The notes under the pieces are model-generated. The model saw nothing but the letters and a program-made list of their open reading frames with translations, ran no database searches and was not told where the DNA came from. Position numbers and translations under genes: made by a program. From the NCBI RefSeq assembly GCF_014270105.1, contig NZ_JACNMF010000005.1, forward strand, positions 124,001 to 188,000: a stretch of DNA of 64,000 nt, given 5' to 3'. The stretch's first letter is position 1; every line of letters starts with the position of its first letter. Below are positions 36,491 to 45,313 of this stretch, piece after piece. This DNA is from Hyunsoonleella aquatilis (GTDB lineage: Bacteria > Bacteroidota > Bacteroidia > Flavobacteriales > Flavobacteriaceae).

Positions 36491-37303
36491 TTATTTTACA
36501 GCTACCAAATGCTTCATGGTTTCATAAGAGGACAGCTTTTGCACACTATCCAAAAACACTTCTGCCGTTGGTAAATAATTGCCTTCTGCGGGCCATTTAT
36601 CGCCTATTTCAGGCTTCTCGCTTTCTTCGAATGCCTCTATTTCATCCAAATATTCCATATAGATATCTACTGTTCCTTTGGCATAAGAATTCAACACCGC
36701 CACAGTTTCCTTATAGGACAAAGAGTCTTTTGGATACTGCCAAGTGGTAGCCCCCATAACATCACCCAATTCCCAATCGGATTTTGTCGTTTGCGGATGC
36801 TTATTATGGCAGGATACGCAGGCACCAGCACTAGCCAAGTCGGCAAACATGGCAGTATGCAGTTTTTGGTCTTCATCATAAAAGAATTGAGGTTTTTGGT
36901 CTTCCTTTATTTGCTTGAACAGTTCAGCCTGTCTACCTTCAAATTTATTCGCGGCATTTACAGGAAAGTCGGATCCCAAATACAAACCAAGCGGCACCGG
37001 CCCCTTCTTGATGCTAGTAGCAACGCCTCTTAAAAATAAAGCAGGTAACGGTCCTGCCTCCACATCATCCTTGCGCCAATCTTCGTCAAATTTCATGCCT
37101 TGTGCTTTTCCTTTGCCAACAATGGCTTTAGTGTACAATGTCCTAGTAACGTCATTTTCCTTAGCCACCATTTCCAAGACTTCTTCAACGGAAAAAACAT
37201 TTGCCGTAGCGGCGCTTTCCGATTTTTCCTCTGGTACGCCTCCGCATGAATTTAGAAATGCTAAACAAAATATTGTCAAATAAATTTTAAATAGGGTTTT
37301 CAT
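36491..37303 (-). CDS. Tll0287-like (DUF3365) haem c lipoprotein
   Basis: A protein of 270 residues with a lipoprotein signal (CLAFLNSCGG, Cys20). The single haem c motif GACVSCHNKHPQTTKSDW near residue 165 and the block FEGRQAELFKQIKEDQ place it in the Tll0287-like/DUF3365 family, periplasmic haem proteins with a PAS-like fold suspected of redox or gas sensing. It starts 17 bases after the globin gene. A sensor or electron-transfer role in the operon is possible; neither is demonstrated. Confidence 0.78.
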   Translation of the reverse strand: MKTLFKIYLTIFCLAFLNSCGGVPEEKSESAATANVFSVEEVLEMVAKENDVTRTLYTKAIVGKGKAQGMKFDEDWRKDDVEAGPLPALFLRGVATSIKKGPVPLGLYLGSDFPVNAANKFEGRQAELFKQIKEDQKPQFFYDEDQKLHTAMFADLASAGACVSCHNKHPQTTKSDWELGDVMGATTWQYPKDSLSYKETVAVLNSYAKGTVDIYMEYLDEIEAFEESEKPEIGDKWPAEGNYLPTAEVFLDSVQKLSSYETMKHLVAVK

Positions 37304-37320
37304 AGTAGTAGTTTTATTGA

Positions 37321-37734
37321 TTAATATGCAGCTTCAATCATCACGTCAGACATCGTTGTATAAACATCTGCCCAAGCATTTTTTACATCAATGGTAAACT
37401 CTTCACCTAAACCGGCTTCCAAAGTACCCAGCAAAGCGGCACCAACAGTATTGTAATGAGAAGCTTCTACTTTATACTCCACATGACGTTTGCCCAAATC
37501 TTGAAGTATTGGAATAAGAGCTTCCAGATTGCTTAATCCTGCAACAGCGGCCGCAAGCATAGACATTAGTTTATTACCTTGGACTTTCATTGCTTCACCA
37601 CTACTTGGAAACAAGGGTTTCAATTGTGGATCCAGCTCAAACAATTTTGCATAAAATATCTCAGCAGCTTGAGGGGCTATTGGCTTTACTTTTTCGAATG
37701 ATTCTTGCACAAGTGTAATAGTTTTTGCTTCCAT
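37321..37734 (-). CDS. Single-domain globin (Vitreoscilla/flavohaemoglobin-type)
   Basis: A protein of 137 residues starting MEAKTITLVQESFEKVKPIAPQ. The ATG at 37734 is chosen because an upstream in-frame start would add 20 non-globin residues across the promoter. It has the classical 3-on-3 pattern: FYAKLFELDPQLKPLFPSS (CD corner Phe), KVQGNKLMSML (distal Gln in the E helix) and LGKRHVEYKVEASHYNTVGAALL (proximal His). It lacks the reductase half of flavohaemoglobin, but a separate reductase is encoded three genes downstream. A 16 bp palindrome lies 35 bases upstream. Nitric oxide dioxygenation is the most likely role. Confidence 0.85.
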   Translation of the reverse strand: MEAKTITLVQESFEKVKPIAPQAAEIFYAKLFELDPQLKPLFPSSGEAMKVQGNKLMSMLAAAVAGLSNLEALIPILQDLGKRHVEYKVEASHYNTVGAALLGTLEAGLGEEFTIDVKNAWADVYTTMSDVMIEAAY

Positions 37735-37768
37735 GATTCTTACATTTTTGATTTGTTTACTTAAAAAA

Positions 37769-37784
37769 TAAGTATTAATACTTA
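37769..37784. promoter_or_regulatory. 16 bp palindromic box upstream of the globin operon
   Basis: TAAGTATTAATACTTA, a perfect palindrome, 35 bases before the globin ATG. TACATTTG, a match to TAnnTTTG, lies just upstream on the minus strand (37792-37799). Confidence 0.65.
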
Positions 37785-37921
37785 CTATGAACAAATGTAG
37801 AATCTAAAATGCTAACGGATTATGAAATTGCGCAGTAGAAAAGCGTCTTTTGCAACATCTTAAAAACTGATAAAACGCAGGAAACGTAAAAATACTTAGA
37901 AAACAAAAGGGTTTTGAACTG

Positions 37922-38671
37922 TTAACTATCCAAGAAGTAGTTGTGGTCGCTGATCTCCTTCTTCAGAAGATCAATATCGTTAATTCCGATTTTCTTCCCT
38001 TTGGCAGTGATTAATTCTTCCTTTTTAAGTGCAGAAAACACACGAATCACCTGCTCTTCGGTTGTCCCCGCATAATCGGCATATTCCTTTCGGCTTAATG
38101 GCAAGTTGATATAGCCACGAAGATCTCCAAATTTTCTGTGGATATATAATAGGGAGTCGATGACGCGTTCGCGTACGGTCATTTGAGAAATGGATTTCAC
38201 CTTGTTTTCACTTCGGTTGAGTTCATTAGCGTAAAACAACATCATATCATAGGTAAACCTAGGGTTTGCAAGGAGTACGTCCTGCAAATATTCCTTTGAA
38301 AAGTAGTGCAATTCCGTATCTTTTAAGGCAATAGCCCCTATAGAATAATATTCCTGTGTACCAAAACCGCGATGGCCAACAATCTCACAAGGTTTGGCAA
38401 ATCGAACAATTTGCTCGCGCCCGTTAATACCAGTACGAATTACTTTTACAACCCCGGATTTTATAAAAAACAATCCGTTTACTGGAGCGCCTTCCATAAT
38501 AAACTGTTGCCCCTTTTTACATTTTAAGATGGTATTGCTCTGCGGTAAATTAGAGTTGAAAAGAACTTCAGAATGCTCGTTTATAACACAGTCTGAACTA
38601 TCGCACACATCACATGTGCTGTCTAGGACAGTACTGTTTTCAAATCTATGTTTTGGAGCGGAAAGTGACAT
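37922..38671 (-). CDS. FNR-like Crp family transcription regulator with N-terminal cysteines
   Basis: A protein of 249 residues with cyclic-nucleotide-type sensor fold and C-terminal helix-turn-helix (LSRKEYADYAGTTEEQVIRVFSALKKE). Cys20, Cys23 and Cys28 (STCDVCDSSDC) nearly coincide with Cys20, Cys23 and Cys29 of E. coli FNR; further Cys are at 51 and 95. An oxygen- or NO-sensitive Fe-S cluster is therefore plausible. The recognition helix has E-x-x-I-R where FNR has E-x-x-S-R. Its own promoter carries the 16 bp box, suggesting autoregulation. It lies between the globin operon and the nap operon. Confidence 0.85.
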   Translation of the reverse strand: MSLSAPKHRFENSTVLDSTCDVCDSSDCVINEHSEVLFNSNLPQSNTILKCKKGQQFIMEGAPVNGLFFIKSGVVKVIRTGINGREQIVRFAKPCEIVGHRGFGTQEYYSIGAIALKDTELHYFSKEYLQDVLLANPRFTYDMMLFYANELNRSENKVKSISQMTVRERVIDSLLYIHRKFGDLRGYINLPLSRKEYADYAGTTEEQVIRVFSALKKEELITAKGKKIGINDIDLLKKEISDHNYFLDS

Positions 38672-38697
38672 TCTCTAATATATAACCAACCCAAAAA

Positions 38698-38713
38698 TAC
38701 GTAATAATACTTA
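38698..38713. promoter_or_regulatory. 16 bp palindromic box upstream of the FNR-like gene
   Basis: TACGTAATAATACTTA, 26 bases before the ATG. On the minus strand its last TA is also the TA of TATTTTTG, a match to the -7 consensus, so a bound protein would contact the core promoter. Confidence 0.6.
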
Positions 38714-38818
38714 GTTTTAGAAATGAAGGTTGATTTTTGGGATGTTCACAAAAAAGAGTAATCAAATTTAATCAATTGGCAATTTTGATATTCGATAAAT
38801 AAGGAAAACGCAAGCATT

Positions 38819-40036
38819 TTATTTCTTGTACCGAAGTTTGCCCAATTCAATATTAATAGCAGTCTTCGCAAGAATGGTGAATACAAATGCACCCAATGCC
38901 CAAATCCCTAATGTTACCCCAATCTCTATTCCAGTTGGCGTATATTCTGCTATTTTACCATAGGGACCTGGAATAAATCCGGGCACAATCAAGCCAAAAC
39001 CTTTTTCAATCCAAATGGCTATAAAAAGTATAAAACATGAAAAGAACAGTATCTTAAAATTGTTTCTGAATTTATGGAAGGTCAGCAACACCGTAGCCAA
39101 AACGTTCAAAGGGATTGCCGTCCATATCCATGGCAACAAGGCATCTTTCCCGTGTAGGCCAAAGAATAAATAATACGCACTTTCACTATGGTGTGTGGGG
39201 GCATAAAACTCCTTAAAAAGCTCGGAAATCAGCATAATTAAATTGATTTGAGCCGCTACCGTCACTACCATTGCAATCTTTTTGATGGTTTTATCTTCGA
39301 TTTTAAAAGCTGTAAAGGTTCTAATGACGGCCAAAACCAATATAATCAGAGCAGGGCCTGCCGCAAACGCCGAAGCTAAAAATCGTGGACCTAAAAGTGC
39401 ATTGTTCCAAAATGGGCGCGCTTGCAAACCTTGGTACAAAAATGCAGTCACCAAATGAATGGCCACCGCCCAAAACACGGATAGAATTGCGCCCGGCACA
39501 TATACACTGGATTTCGATTTCTTGCCTTGATAGTGCCTAAATAAGATATAAAATGGAATAGACAGATTCAAAAACAGATAACCATTAAGCACCAAAACAT
39601 CCCAGGTCAACATCGAATTTGGAAAATTAAACACCCCTATCCCCGGAATCATGTGCCATAATACCGAAGGGCCTCCCATATCTGCAATCACAAAGGCTAA
39701 GCACATAATTAACGCCGCTACGGCCAACCCCTCTCCTATCAGTACGGCCTGTTTAAAGTCAATATCTTTTAACACATAAGTTGGCATGACCAGCATCACT
39801 GCTGCAGCGGCAACCCCCACCAAAAAGGTAAAGTTGGAAATGTAAAGCCCCCAGCTTACACGATCTGTCATCCCAGTGGCACTAAGGCCTTGGTCTAACT
39901 GAATCGAATAACAATACATCCCAACCAGCATCATAAAGGTTAAAAATGCCATCCAAATATGGTATTTCTTTGAACCATGGGTCGTGGTTTCTATACTATC
40001 CCTAACTAAACTTTTTAAAACTTTTAATCGTCTCAT
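38819..40036 (-). CDS. nrfD: NrfD/PsrC-type membrane quinol oxidoreductase subunit
   Basis: A protein of 405 residues with about ten membrane helices. SWGLYISNFTFLVGVAAAAVMLVMPTYVL near residue 60 is the typical NrfD quinone-site helix. The family exchanges electrons between quinones and Fe-S partners (polysulphide reductase, NrfC/NrfD, alternative complex III). It is encoded after the four-cluster Fe-S protein in the nap operon and should be its membrane partner, giving quinol-to-NapAB electron flow without NapC. Repeat copy D separates it from the Fe-S gene. Confidence 0.87.
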   Translation of the reverse strand: MRRLKVLKSLVRDSIETTTHGSKKYHIWMAFLTFMMLVGMYCYSIQLDQGLSATGMTDRVSWGLYISNFTFLVGVAAAAVMLVMPTYVLKDIDFKQAVLIGEGLAVAALIMCLAFVIADMGGPSVLWHMIPGIGVFNFPNSMLTWDVLVLNGYLFLNLSIPFYILFRHYQGKKSKSSVYVPGAILSVFWAVAIHLVTAFLYQGLQARPFWNNALLGPRFLASAFAAGPALIILVLAVIRTFTAFKIEDKTIKKIAMVVTVAAQINLIMLISELFKEFYAPTHHSESAYYLFFGLHGKDALLPWIWTAIPLNVLATVLLTFHKFRNNFKILFFSCFILFIAIWIEKGFGLIVPGFIPGPYGKIAEYTPTGIEIGVTLGIWALGAFVFTILAKTAINIELGKLRYKK

Positions 40037-40072
40037 TTAAATTTTTATTACAACTCCTAGTTTTACTATTTT

Positions 40073-40157
40073 GGGCGTTACCCCGATGGGGTCGGGCTTT
40101 CACTACTCAATCCCTCCTACGTCGGGGATTTCAAACATGCCGTTCAATCCCTAACGC
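40073..40157 (+). repeat. GGGCGTTACC...CCCTAACGC dispersed element, copy D
   Basis: An 85 bp element: GGGCGTTACCCC, GGGTCGGGCTTTCACTACTC, then ATGCCGTTCAATCCCTAACG and C. It lies inside the nap operon between the Fe-S and NrfD genes, antisense to transcription as copy B is in the Nrt operon. Confidence 0.7.
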
Positions 40158-40166
40158 GAGCCTTGG

Positions 40167-41285
40167 CTAATCCATAAAATACCAGAACTTAGGTTCCGTA
40201 CCCAAGTCTTCTTTTAATCTGAAAACTTTCTTGTTTTCCAACACCCATCTAATGGTACTATTGGGATCTAATAAATTCCCAAAAATACGTGCACCAGTAG
40301 GACAAGCTTCAACACAGGCAGGATTTTGTCCTTTTCTAGAACGTTGCACACAAAACGTACATTTTTCCATCACGCCCTTCTTACGCATTCTATTTCCTAA
40401 ATAATGCTGATTCTTATTAATTTCATTTTCAGGAACTTCAGGCTTACTCCAGTTAAAACGTCTGCCATCGTAAGGGCAAGCAGCCATACAATAACGGCAA
40501 CCCACACACCAATCGTAATCAATAACCACTAAACCATCATCTTCTCTCCAAGTAGCCTGTACAGGGCACACCTCTACACAAGGTGGATTATCACAATGAA
40601 AACACTGAGTTCCCATATAAAAATGACCCTCCGCAGGCACTTCGTGGTAATAATTATCATCGGCATCATTAAAATTAAAGCCCTTGCCATCCTTCATTTC
40701 ATGAATCCTGATGTATTGCATTTGTGAATTTCTATCCTGATTATTTTCTTCAATACATGCATTTACACAATCCATATACCCTTGGCACTTCGAAATATTA
40801 AAGGCATAGCCAAACAACACATCGTCATGTGCATTCTCATGCGAAATACTAATATTTTTGCCCGTTCGTAGTTCATAAGAGCGCATCAATCTATTTACCG
40901 TAGCCTCCTTTTCTTCATCTGTCATGAGTTTATAGTTGCCCTTAAACTGCTCTTCCCAATCTATTTGTGCCTTTTCTTTACTTTCGTCGCCAGAAAACAC
41001 ACTACATGACGTACTTACAGCGCCAGCACCAATCAACAAACTAGCCGTTAATTTTTTAAACGCGGTACGCCTATCCATTTGAACATCAAACACCTGCTCA
41101 AACCCATCTTTCTTTACCTCATCACCTATAGATGCATTTACCGCTGCTTCTAAAAAAGCATCATCAGTCATCTTTGATTCATGATTACCACATCCACCTT
41201 CGGTTTTACCGCAACTGCAGGATGTATCAGATTTTTTTCTCTTCAACCCTAAATCTAGCGAATACCATTTTTTATCTTCACTCAT
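40167..41285 (-). CDS. Four-cluster Fe-S protein of the nap operon (NrfC/ActB-like) with internal Tat-type signal
   Basis: A protein of 372 residues. The first 70 residues are cytoplasmic in style and hold a Cys-rich stretch (SCSCGKTEGGCGNH). They precede DRRTAFKKLTASLLIGAGAVSTSC, a Tat-like twin-Arg plus lipobox as in 'TAT-variant' ActB-type proteins. The Fe-S part has KCQGYMDCVNAC, CFHCDNPPCVEVCP, CVGCRYCMAACP and CTFC...ACVEACP, enough for four [4Fe-4S] clusters. It probably passes electrons from NrfD to the periplasmic cytochromes and NapA. Confidence 0.85.
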   Translation of the reverse strand: MSEDKKWYSLDLGLKRKKSDTSCSCGKTEGGCGNHESKMTDDAFLEAAVNASIGDEVKKDGFEQVFDVQMDRRTAFKKLTASLLIGAGAVSTSCSVFSGDESKEKAQIDWEEQFKGNYKLMTDEEKEATVNRLMRSYELRTGKNISISHENAHDDVLFGYAFNISKCQGYMDCVNACIEENNQDRNSQMQYIRIHEMKDGKGFNFNDADDNYYHEVPAEGHFYMGTQCFHCDNPPCVEVCPVQATWREDDGLVVIDYDWCVGCRYCMAACPYDGRRFNWSKPEVPENEINKNQHYLGNRMRKKGVMEKCTFCVQRSRKGQNPACVEACPTGARIFGNLLDPNSTIRWVLENKKVFRLKEDLGTEPKFWYFMD

Positions 41286-41295
41286 ACCTTAATAT

Positions 41296-41928
41296 TTAAT
41301 GACCAGCCTCTGCTTTAGGCGCTTCAACCTGCTCTGTATTATAGCGCGATGGCCACCTCGATTTAAAACTTGGATCGTGCGGATTATGACAATTCACACA
41401 TGTATATGATGCCCTTGGCGGTGCCCAGCCCGCTACTTTTTTACCATGCGCACCGCCTTTCCAATCTTCAAATTGTGAAGAGTGACACTGGGCACATAGC
41501 TTATAACTTTTATTAAAATCTACCTTATTTCCTGTTAACGTATTTAAGGCATTCATATCCTCGCCATTGTGACAGGTTGCACAATTCATCGTGCTTTCAT
41601 CAGCATGCGCCAAGGTAATTTCCCAATGTGCTTTCTTGATATCTTTACTTTGTAATTTGTCCAATCCAACATTATGGCATTCAATACAAGCGAATGATTT
41701 TATTTGACCCTTCCGTTCAGGAATTAAGAAGGTATGTTCGCCTTCGGTAATTTCAACAGTTTTAATACCGTCAATCAATTCTTCGGAAGATAAACTCCCA
41801 TGATAGCTTTTACTTTCGGCTTTAATTATATCATTCAAATTATGATATTCACCTTCGTTATGCTTACAAGAAAAAAGCACAAACAAAAACGCACATGCTA
41901 AACTATATTCGTAGAGCTTTCTATTCAT
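41296..41928 (-). CDS. Tetrahaem cytochrome c lipoprotein of the nap operon
   Basis: A protein of 210 residues with a lipoprotein signal (FLFVLFSCKHN, Cys21). Four CXXCH motifs: CIECH, CATCH, CAQCH and CVNCH. The last is in SYTCVNCHNPHDPSFKSRWP. It overlaps the upstream napB gene by 8 bases and precedes the Fe-S gene by 10, so it belongs to the same transcript. It would be a periplasmic electron carrier anchored to a membrane, plausibly between the Fe-S/NrfD module and NapB/NapA. No exact family name is offered. Confidence 0.8.
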   Translation of the reverse strand: MNRKLYEYSLACAFLFVLFSCKHNEGEYHNLNDIIKAESKSYHGSLSSEELIDGIKTVEITEGEHTFLIPERKGQIKSFACIECHNVGLDKLQSKDIKKAHWEITLAHADESTMNCATCHNGEDMNALNTLTGNKVDFNKSYKLCAQCHSSQFEDWKGGAHGKKVAGWAPPRASYTCVNCHNPHDPSFKSRWPSRYNTEQVEAPKAEAGH

Positions 41929-42616
41929 TGCTATCTATTTTAGTTCTTGAAAAAGGTGTTATTTCTGAAACAACTCTATCCGTTGGCACATGGCATTGTC
42001 TACAATTAACACGCTCTGGGTGTGTTACTCTTATCTCTTTGGGAGCCGCAGGTCCTGCATGACACGATAAACAATTCTCCCGCATTTGAATTTGGTGTGG
42101 TATCATGGGCGGTGTGCCAATTAAAGCATTATTTACACCCACTTTTGGAGCATTTACCTGCGCCATATTAGTCGCTTTAAATAGCGTATTACTATTTTGT
42201 GCTACATGACATTGCCTACAATTAATCATTTCTGGATGTGGCGTCACAGGCGCATATGCCTTATATTTATTGACAAATCCACCGTTTTGATGGCATTGCA
42301 AACAGGTATTATCACCCAAATTCATTTCTTCAACAGGATGCGGAATACTTGGTGGTGCACCATGATAAGCTCTGTTTTTATAATAATCTTTCAATAATCT
42401 TTGATGGTTTTCATCAACAGGCATATTAGCGTATTCTGTAGCATATTCAGAACGCTCAAAAACTCCAGCTTCTGATGGTAAATAGTAATCAGAACTACTA
42501 TCTTCTACTGGAATATAGGCTTCTTCCAAACCTTGCTGATAACTAAAATTCCAAATGGTAATAAAAGCTATAAAGAGCAGTACAAAAAGTGAAATAATCC
42601 CGAGTCGCTTTTTCAT
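41921..42616 (-). CDS. napB: NapB-like cytochrome, internally duplicated to four haem motifs
   Basis: A protein of 231 residues with an N-terminal membrane anchor (LGIISLFVLLFIAFITIW). Two similar units follow. Unit 1 (about 86-138) has GAPPSIPHPV, NTCLQCH and MINCRQCHV. Unit 2 (about 166-210) has GTPPMIPHQI, ENCLSCH and RVNCRQCHV. Ordinary NapB has two haems; this one has four, at Cys105, 133, 182 and 205. It directly follows napA (3 bases) and is the expected electron donor to it. Confidence 0.82.
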   Translation of the reverse strand: MKKRLGIISLFVLLFIAFITIWNFSYQQGLEEAYIPVEDSSSDYYLPSEAGVFERSEYATEYANMPVDENHQRLLKDYYKNRAYHGAPPSIPHPVEEMNLGDNTCLQCHQNGGFVNKYKAYAPVTPHPEMINCRQCHVAQNSNTLFKATNMAQVNAPKVGVNNALIGTPPMIPHQIQMRENCLSCHAGPAAPKEIRVTHPERVNCRQCHVPTDRVVSEITPFSRTKIDSNE

Positions 42617-42619
42617 ATA

Positions 42620-44947
42620 TTATGCTTTTTCTACTTTAACCGCACATTTTTTGAAGTCTGGCTCCTTGGAAATAGGACAAAACGCATCCAAAGTCACATC
42701 ATTAATCAACATATTTTCATCAAAAAAGGGCACAAACACCTGTCCGCGTGTTGGTAATCCACGCTTATTAATGGACGCCGGCAATACGCAGCTACCACGT
42801 CTAGAACTTACTTTTATACGTTCTCCATCACGTATACCCAGTGCTTTGGCATCCTCTGGATGAAATTCTACATAAGCCCCTGGCATCGCTTTATGCAACA
42901 CAGAGATTCTCCTCGTCATAGAGCCTGTATGCCAATGTTCTATAACACGACCCGTATTTAACCAAAAAGGGTATTCTTTATCTGGCGATTCTGCTGCGGG
43001 CTCGTAAGGACGTTGCCAAATCACAGCTTTTCCATCTGGTTTTCCGTAGAAATCAAAATCTGAGCCTTCTTTACAAGCGGGGTCGTATTTCGCATTAAAA
43101 CGCCATTGGGTAGATTTACCATTTACATAAGGCCAAATTACACCCGATTCTTTCTTCAAAACCTCCAAAGGTGCCATACCGTGTTTTGCGCCCTCGTGAA
43201 ACTGACGGTACTCGGTATAAATTTCCTCAACATGATTTTCCTTACTATACGGAAATAAATCGCCGTAACCCATGCGCTTAGCCACCTCTATTGTCATCCA
43301 CGCATCTGGAGTGGTTTCTCCAGGGCCTTCTACCATTTTATTCCAGTGCTGAGTACGTCGTTCTGAGTTTCCGTATAAACCACTTTTTTCGATATGCCAT
43401 GATGCAGGTAAAATCACATCGGCTACATCTGATGTTGGCGTTGGAAATACATCTGAAACCACCACAAAACAAGACTCCTTTTTCATACCCGGTCTATAAC
43501 GGCTTGTTTTTGGCAATGACACCAACGGATTGGTAACCTGTGTCCATATAAACTTAATATCGCCACGATCTACCGCCCTAAACATTTCTGTAGTATGGTA
43601 AGTCGGTTTAGAGGGGATGCGCTCGTATGGCACTTTCCAAATTTTTGCAGCCAAACGGCGGTGTTTTTCATTCATCACCACACCTTTCGGTAATTTGTGC
43701 GTAAATGTTCCTACCTCTCTCGCTGTTCCACACGCCGAAGGTTGTCCTGTTAAGGAAAATGGGCCGTTACCCGGTTGTGAAATTTTACCAGTCAATAAAT
43801 GAATATTGTAAACCAAATTATTCATCCAGGTCCCTCGTGTATGCTGATTCATACCCATACACCAATACGATACTACTTTTTTATTAGGGTCGCCATAAAT
43901 AGAAGCCAAATACTTTATATCCTTGGCAGATACCTTAGAATATTTGGCAACTTTCTCAGGAGTGTAATCATTTAAAAATGTTTTAAAGGCCTCAAAATCT
44001 ATCTTTTCTGGTTTGTCACTAAAACTGTAATTATCTTCAGTTCCATAACCCATGTTTGTAAGACCTTTACTGAAATTACAGTGCTTTTCTACAAAGGATT
44101 TATTAACCCAACCGTTATTTATAATTTCATAACAAATGGCATTGGCAACTGCCAAATCGGTTTGGGGTTCAAACAGAATAGATTTATCAGATGCAGTACT
44201 TGAGCGTGTTGTACGGGTAGCAAAATCAATAATTTTAGCACCACGTCGTGTCTTTTGCTCTAACATTCTGGAGAATAACACAGGGTGCATTTCTGCCATA
44301 TTATTACCCCATGTTATAAAGTAATCTGCATGATCTATATCTTCATAACAGCCCATAGGCTCATCTGCACCAAACGTGGTTAAAAACCCTGCCACGGCAC
44401 TTGCCATACACAAACGAGCGTTACAATCTAAATTATTAGTACCAATAGCACCTTTCATTAATTTTGAAGCCACATATCCTTCAGGAATTGTAGACTGCCC
44501 AGAGGTGTACATTGCCACAGAATCTTTACCATGTGCTTCAATGGTAGATTTCATTTTACTGGCTACAAGGTCTAAGGCTTCATTTAATGGTGTTTTTACG
44601 TAACGGCCATTCTTTTTAACCAATGCATGAGTCAATCTATCTTTGGATTGAATACACATAGTTTGATGATACCCTTTTACGCAAAGTAAACCCTTATTAA
44701 CTGAACATTTGGGGTCGCCTTTTACGGCTACCGCTTTTCCATTTTGGGTACCTACAAGAATACCACAACCTACACCACAAAAACGACAAGGCCCTTTTTT
44801 CCAATCTAAATTGGCACCATCTGGAATACCCGCTTCTTGCTCTTCGGCAAATAAAATACCTGGAAACATAGCTGCCGCAGCCGTCATCGCAGAGAGTTGC
44901 GCCATCTTTTTAATAAAATTTCTTCTGGTGGATAATGAATTGTACAT
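42620..44947 (-). CDS. napA: Periplasmic nitrate reductase catalytic subunit NapA
   Basis: A protein of 775 residues with a Tat signal ([16 protein letters not shown]). [4Fe-4S] ligands are Cys54, Cys57, Cys61 and Cys89 (CRFCGVGCG ... GLLCVKGY). The Mo-ligand Cys180 is in [14 protein letters not shown]. The Nap-specific block is [20 protein letters not shown]. The enzyme reduces nitrate to nitrite in the periplasm using a bis-MGD cofactor made by the adjacent Moco operon. It follows napD by 7 bases. It is distinct from the cytoplasmic nitrate reductase at 56284. Confidence 0.93.
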   Translation of the reverse strand: MYNSLSTRRNFIKKMAQLSAMTAAAAMFPGILFAEEQEAGIPDGANLDWKKGPCRFCGVGCGILVGTQNGKAVAVKGDPKCSVNKGLLCVKGYHQTMCIQSKDRLTHALVKKNGRYVKTPLNEALDLVASKMKSTIEAHGKDSVAMYTSGQSTIPEGYVASKLMKGAIGTNNLDCNARLCMASAVAGFLTTFGADEPMGCYEDIDHADYFITWGNNMAEMHPVLFSRMLEQKTRRGAKIIDFATRTTRSSTASDKSILFEPQTDLAVANAICYEIINNGWVNKSFVEKHCNFSKGLTNMGYGTEDNYSFSDKPEKIDFEAFKTFLNDYTPEKVAKYSKVSAKDIKYLASIYGDPNKKVVSYWCMGMNQHTRGTWMNNLVYNIHLLTGKISQPGNGPFSLTGQPSACGTAREVGTFTHKLPKGVVMNEKHRRLAAKIWKVPYERIPSKPTYHTTEMFRAVDRGDIKFIWTQVTNPLVSLPKTSRYRPGMKKESCFVVVSDVFPTPTSDVADVILPASWHIEKSGLYGNSERRTQHWNKMVEGPGETTPDAWMTIEVAKRMGYGDLFPYSKENHVEEIYTEYRQFHEGAKHGMAPLEVLKKESGVIWPYVNGKSTQWRFNAKYDPACKEGSDFDFYGKPDGKAVIWQRPYEPAAESPDKEYPFWLNTGRVIEHWHTGSMTRRISVLHKAMPGAYVEFHPEDAKALGIRDGERIKVSSRRGSCVLPASINKRGLPTRGQVFVPFFDENMLINDVTLDAFCPISKEPDFKKCAVKVEKA

Positions 44948-44954
44948 ACCTATG

Positions 44955-45191
44955 TTAATTTTTTGGAGTATTAAAACCAGAAACCAGTGCTAAAAGTTTT
45001 AGGCTTTCTATTTGTTCTATCTTTTCCTTGAGAGCTGCATCAGAAGCGTCGTCTGATGTTTCGGTTACCACAACCACAATGTCTTGATTTGTAGCGGGTA
45101 CTATTTCACATTCATTAAAAAGAGATAAGGCGTCAATTAGTGCTTGCTTCTCCCCAGTTTTTGGATGTGCCAAATAACTTTTTATCGGCAT
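44955..45191 (-). CDS. napD: NapD-like chaperone
   Basis: A protein of 78 residues beginning [22 protein letters not shown] and containing [17 protein letters not shown], with the ferredoxin-like beta-alpha-beta pattern of NapD. NapD binds the Tat signal of NapA and coordinates export with cofactor insertion. Position directly before napA supports this. It is the first gene of the nap operon, and its promoter region is shared with the divergent moeA gene. Confidence 0.75.
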   Translation of the reverse strand: MPIKSYLAHPKTGEKQALIDALSLFNECEIVPATNQDIVVVVTETSDDASDAALKEKIEQIESLKLLALVSGFNTPKN

Positions 45192-45243
45192 TTAGTTGTT
45201 GGTTTTTATTTCGGACATAAAAGTCCTGTATTTTAGCAGGAAA

Positions 45244-45265
45244 TAATATGACAAATATCATATTA
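45244..45265. promoter_or_regulatory. 22 bp dyad between napD and moeA
   Basis: Arms TAATATGA and TCATATTA with a 6-base spacer, in the 122 bp region between the divergent nap and moeA operons. Its centre is about 43 bases upstream of the expected moeA transcription start, the place where a Crp/FNR-class activator usually binds. Confidence 0.5.
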
Positions 45266-45284
45266 TGATGAAATTTCAATTCGT

Positions 45285-45292
45285 TATATTTG
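45285..45292 (+). promoter_or_regulatory. -7 element of the moeA operon
   Basis: TATATTTG fits the TAnnTTTG -7 consensus and lies 21 bases before the moeA ATG. Confidence 0.6.
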
Positions 45293-45313
45293 CTTGGATA
45301 TAACGAAACCTAA

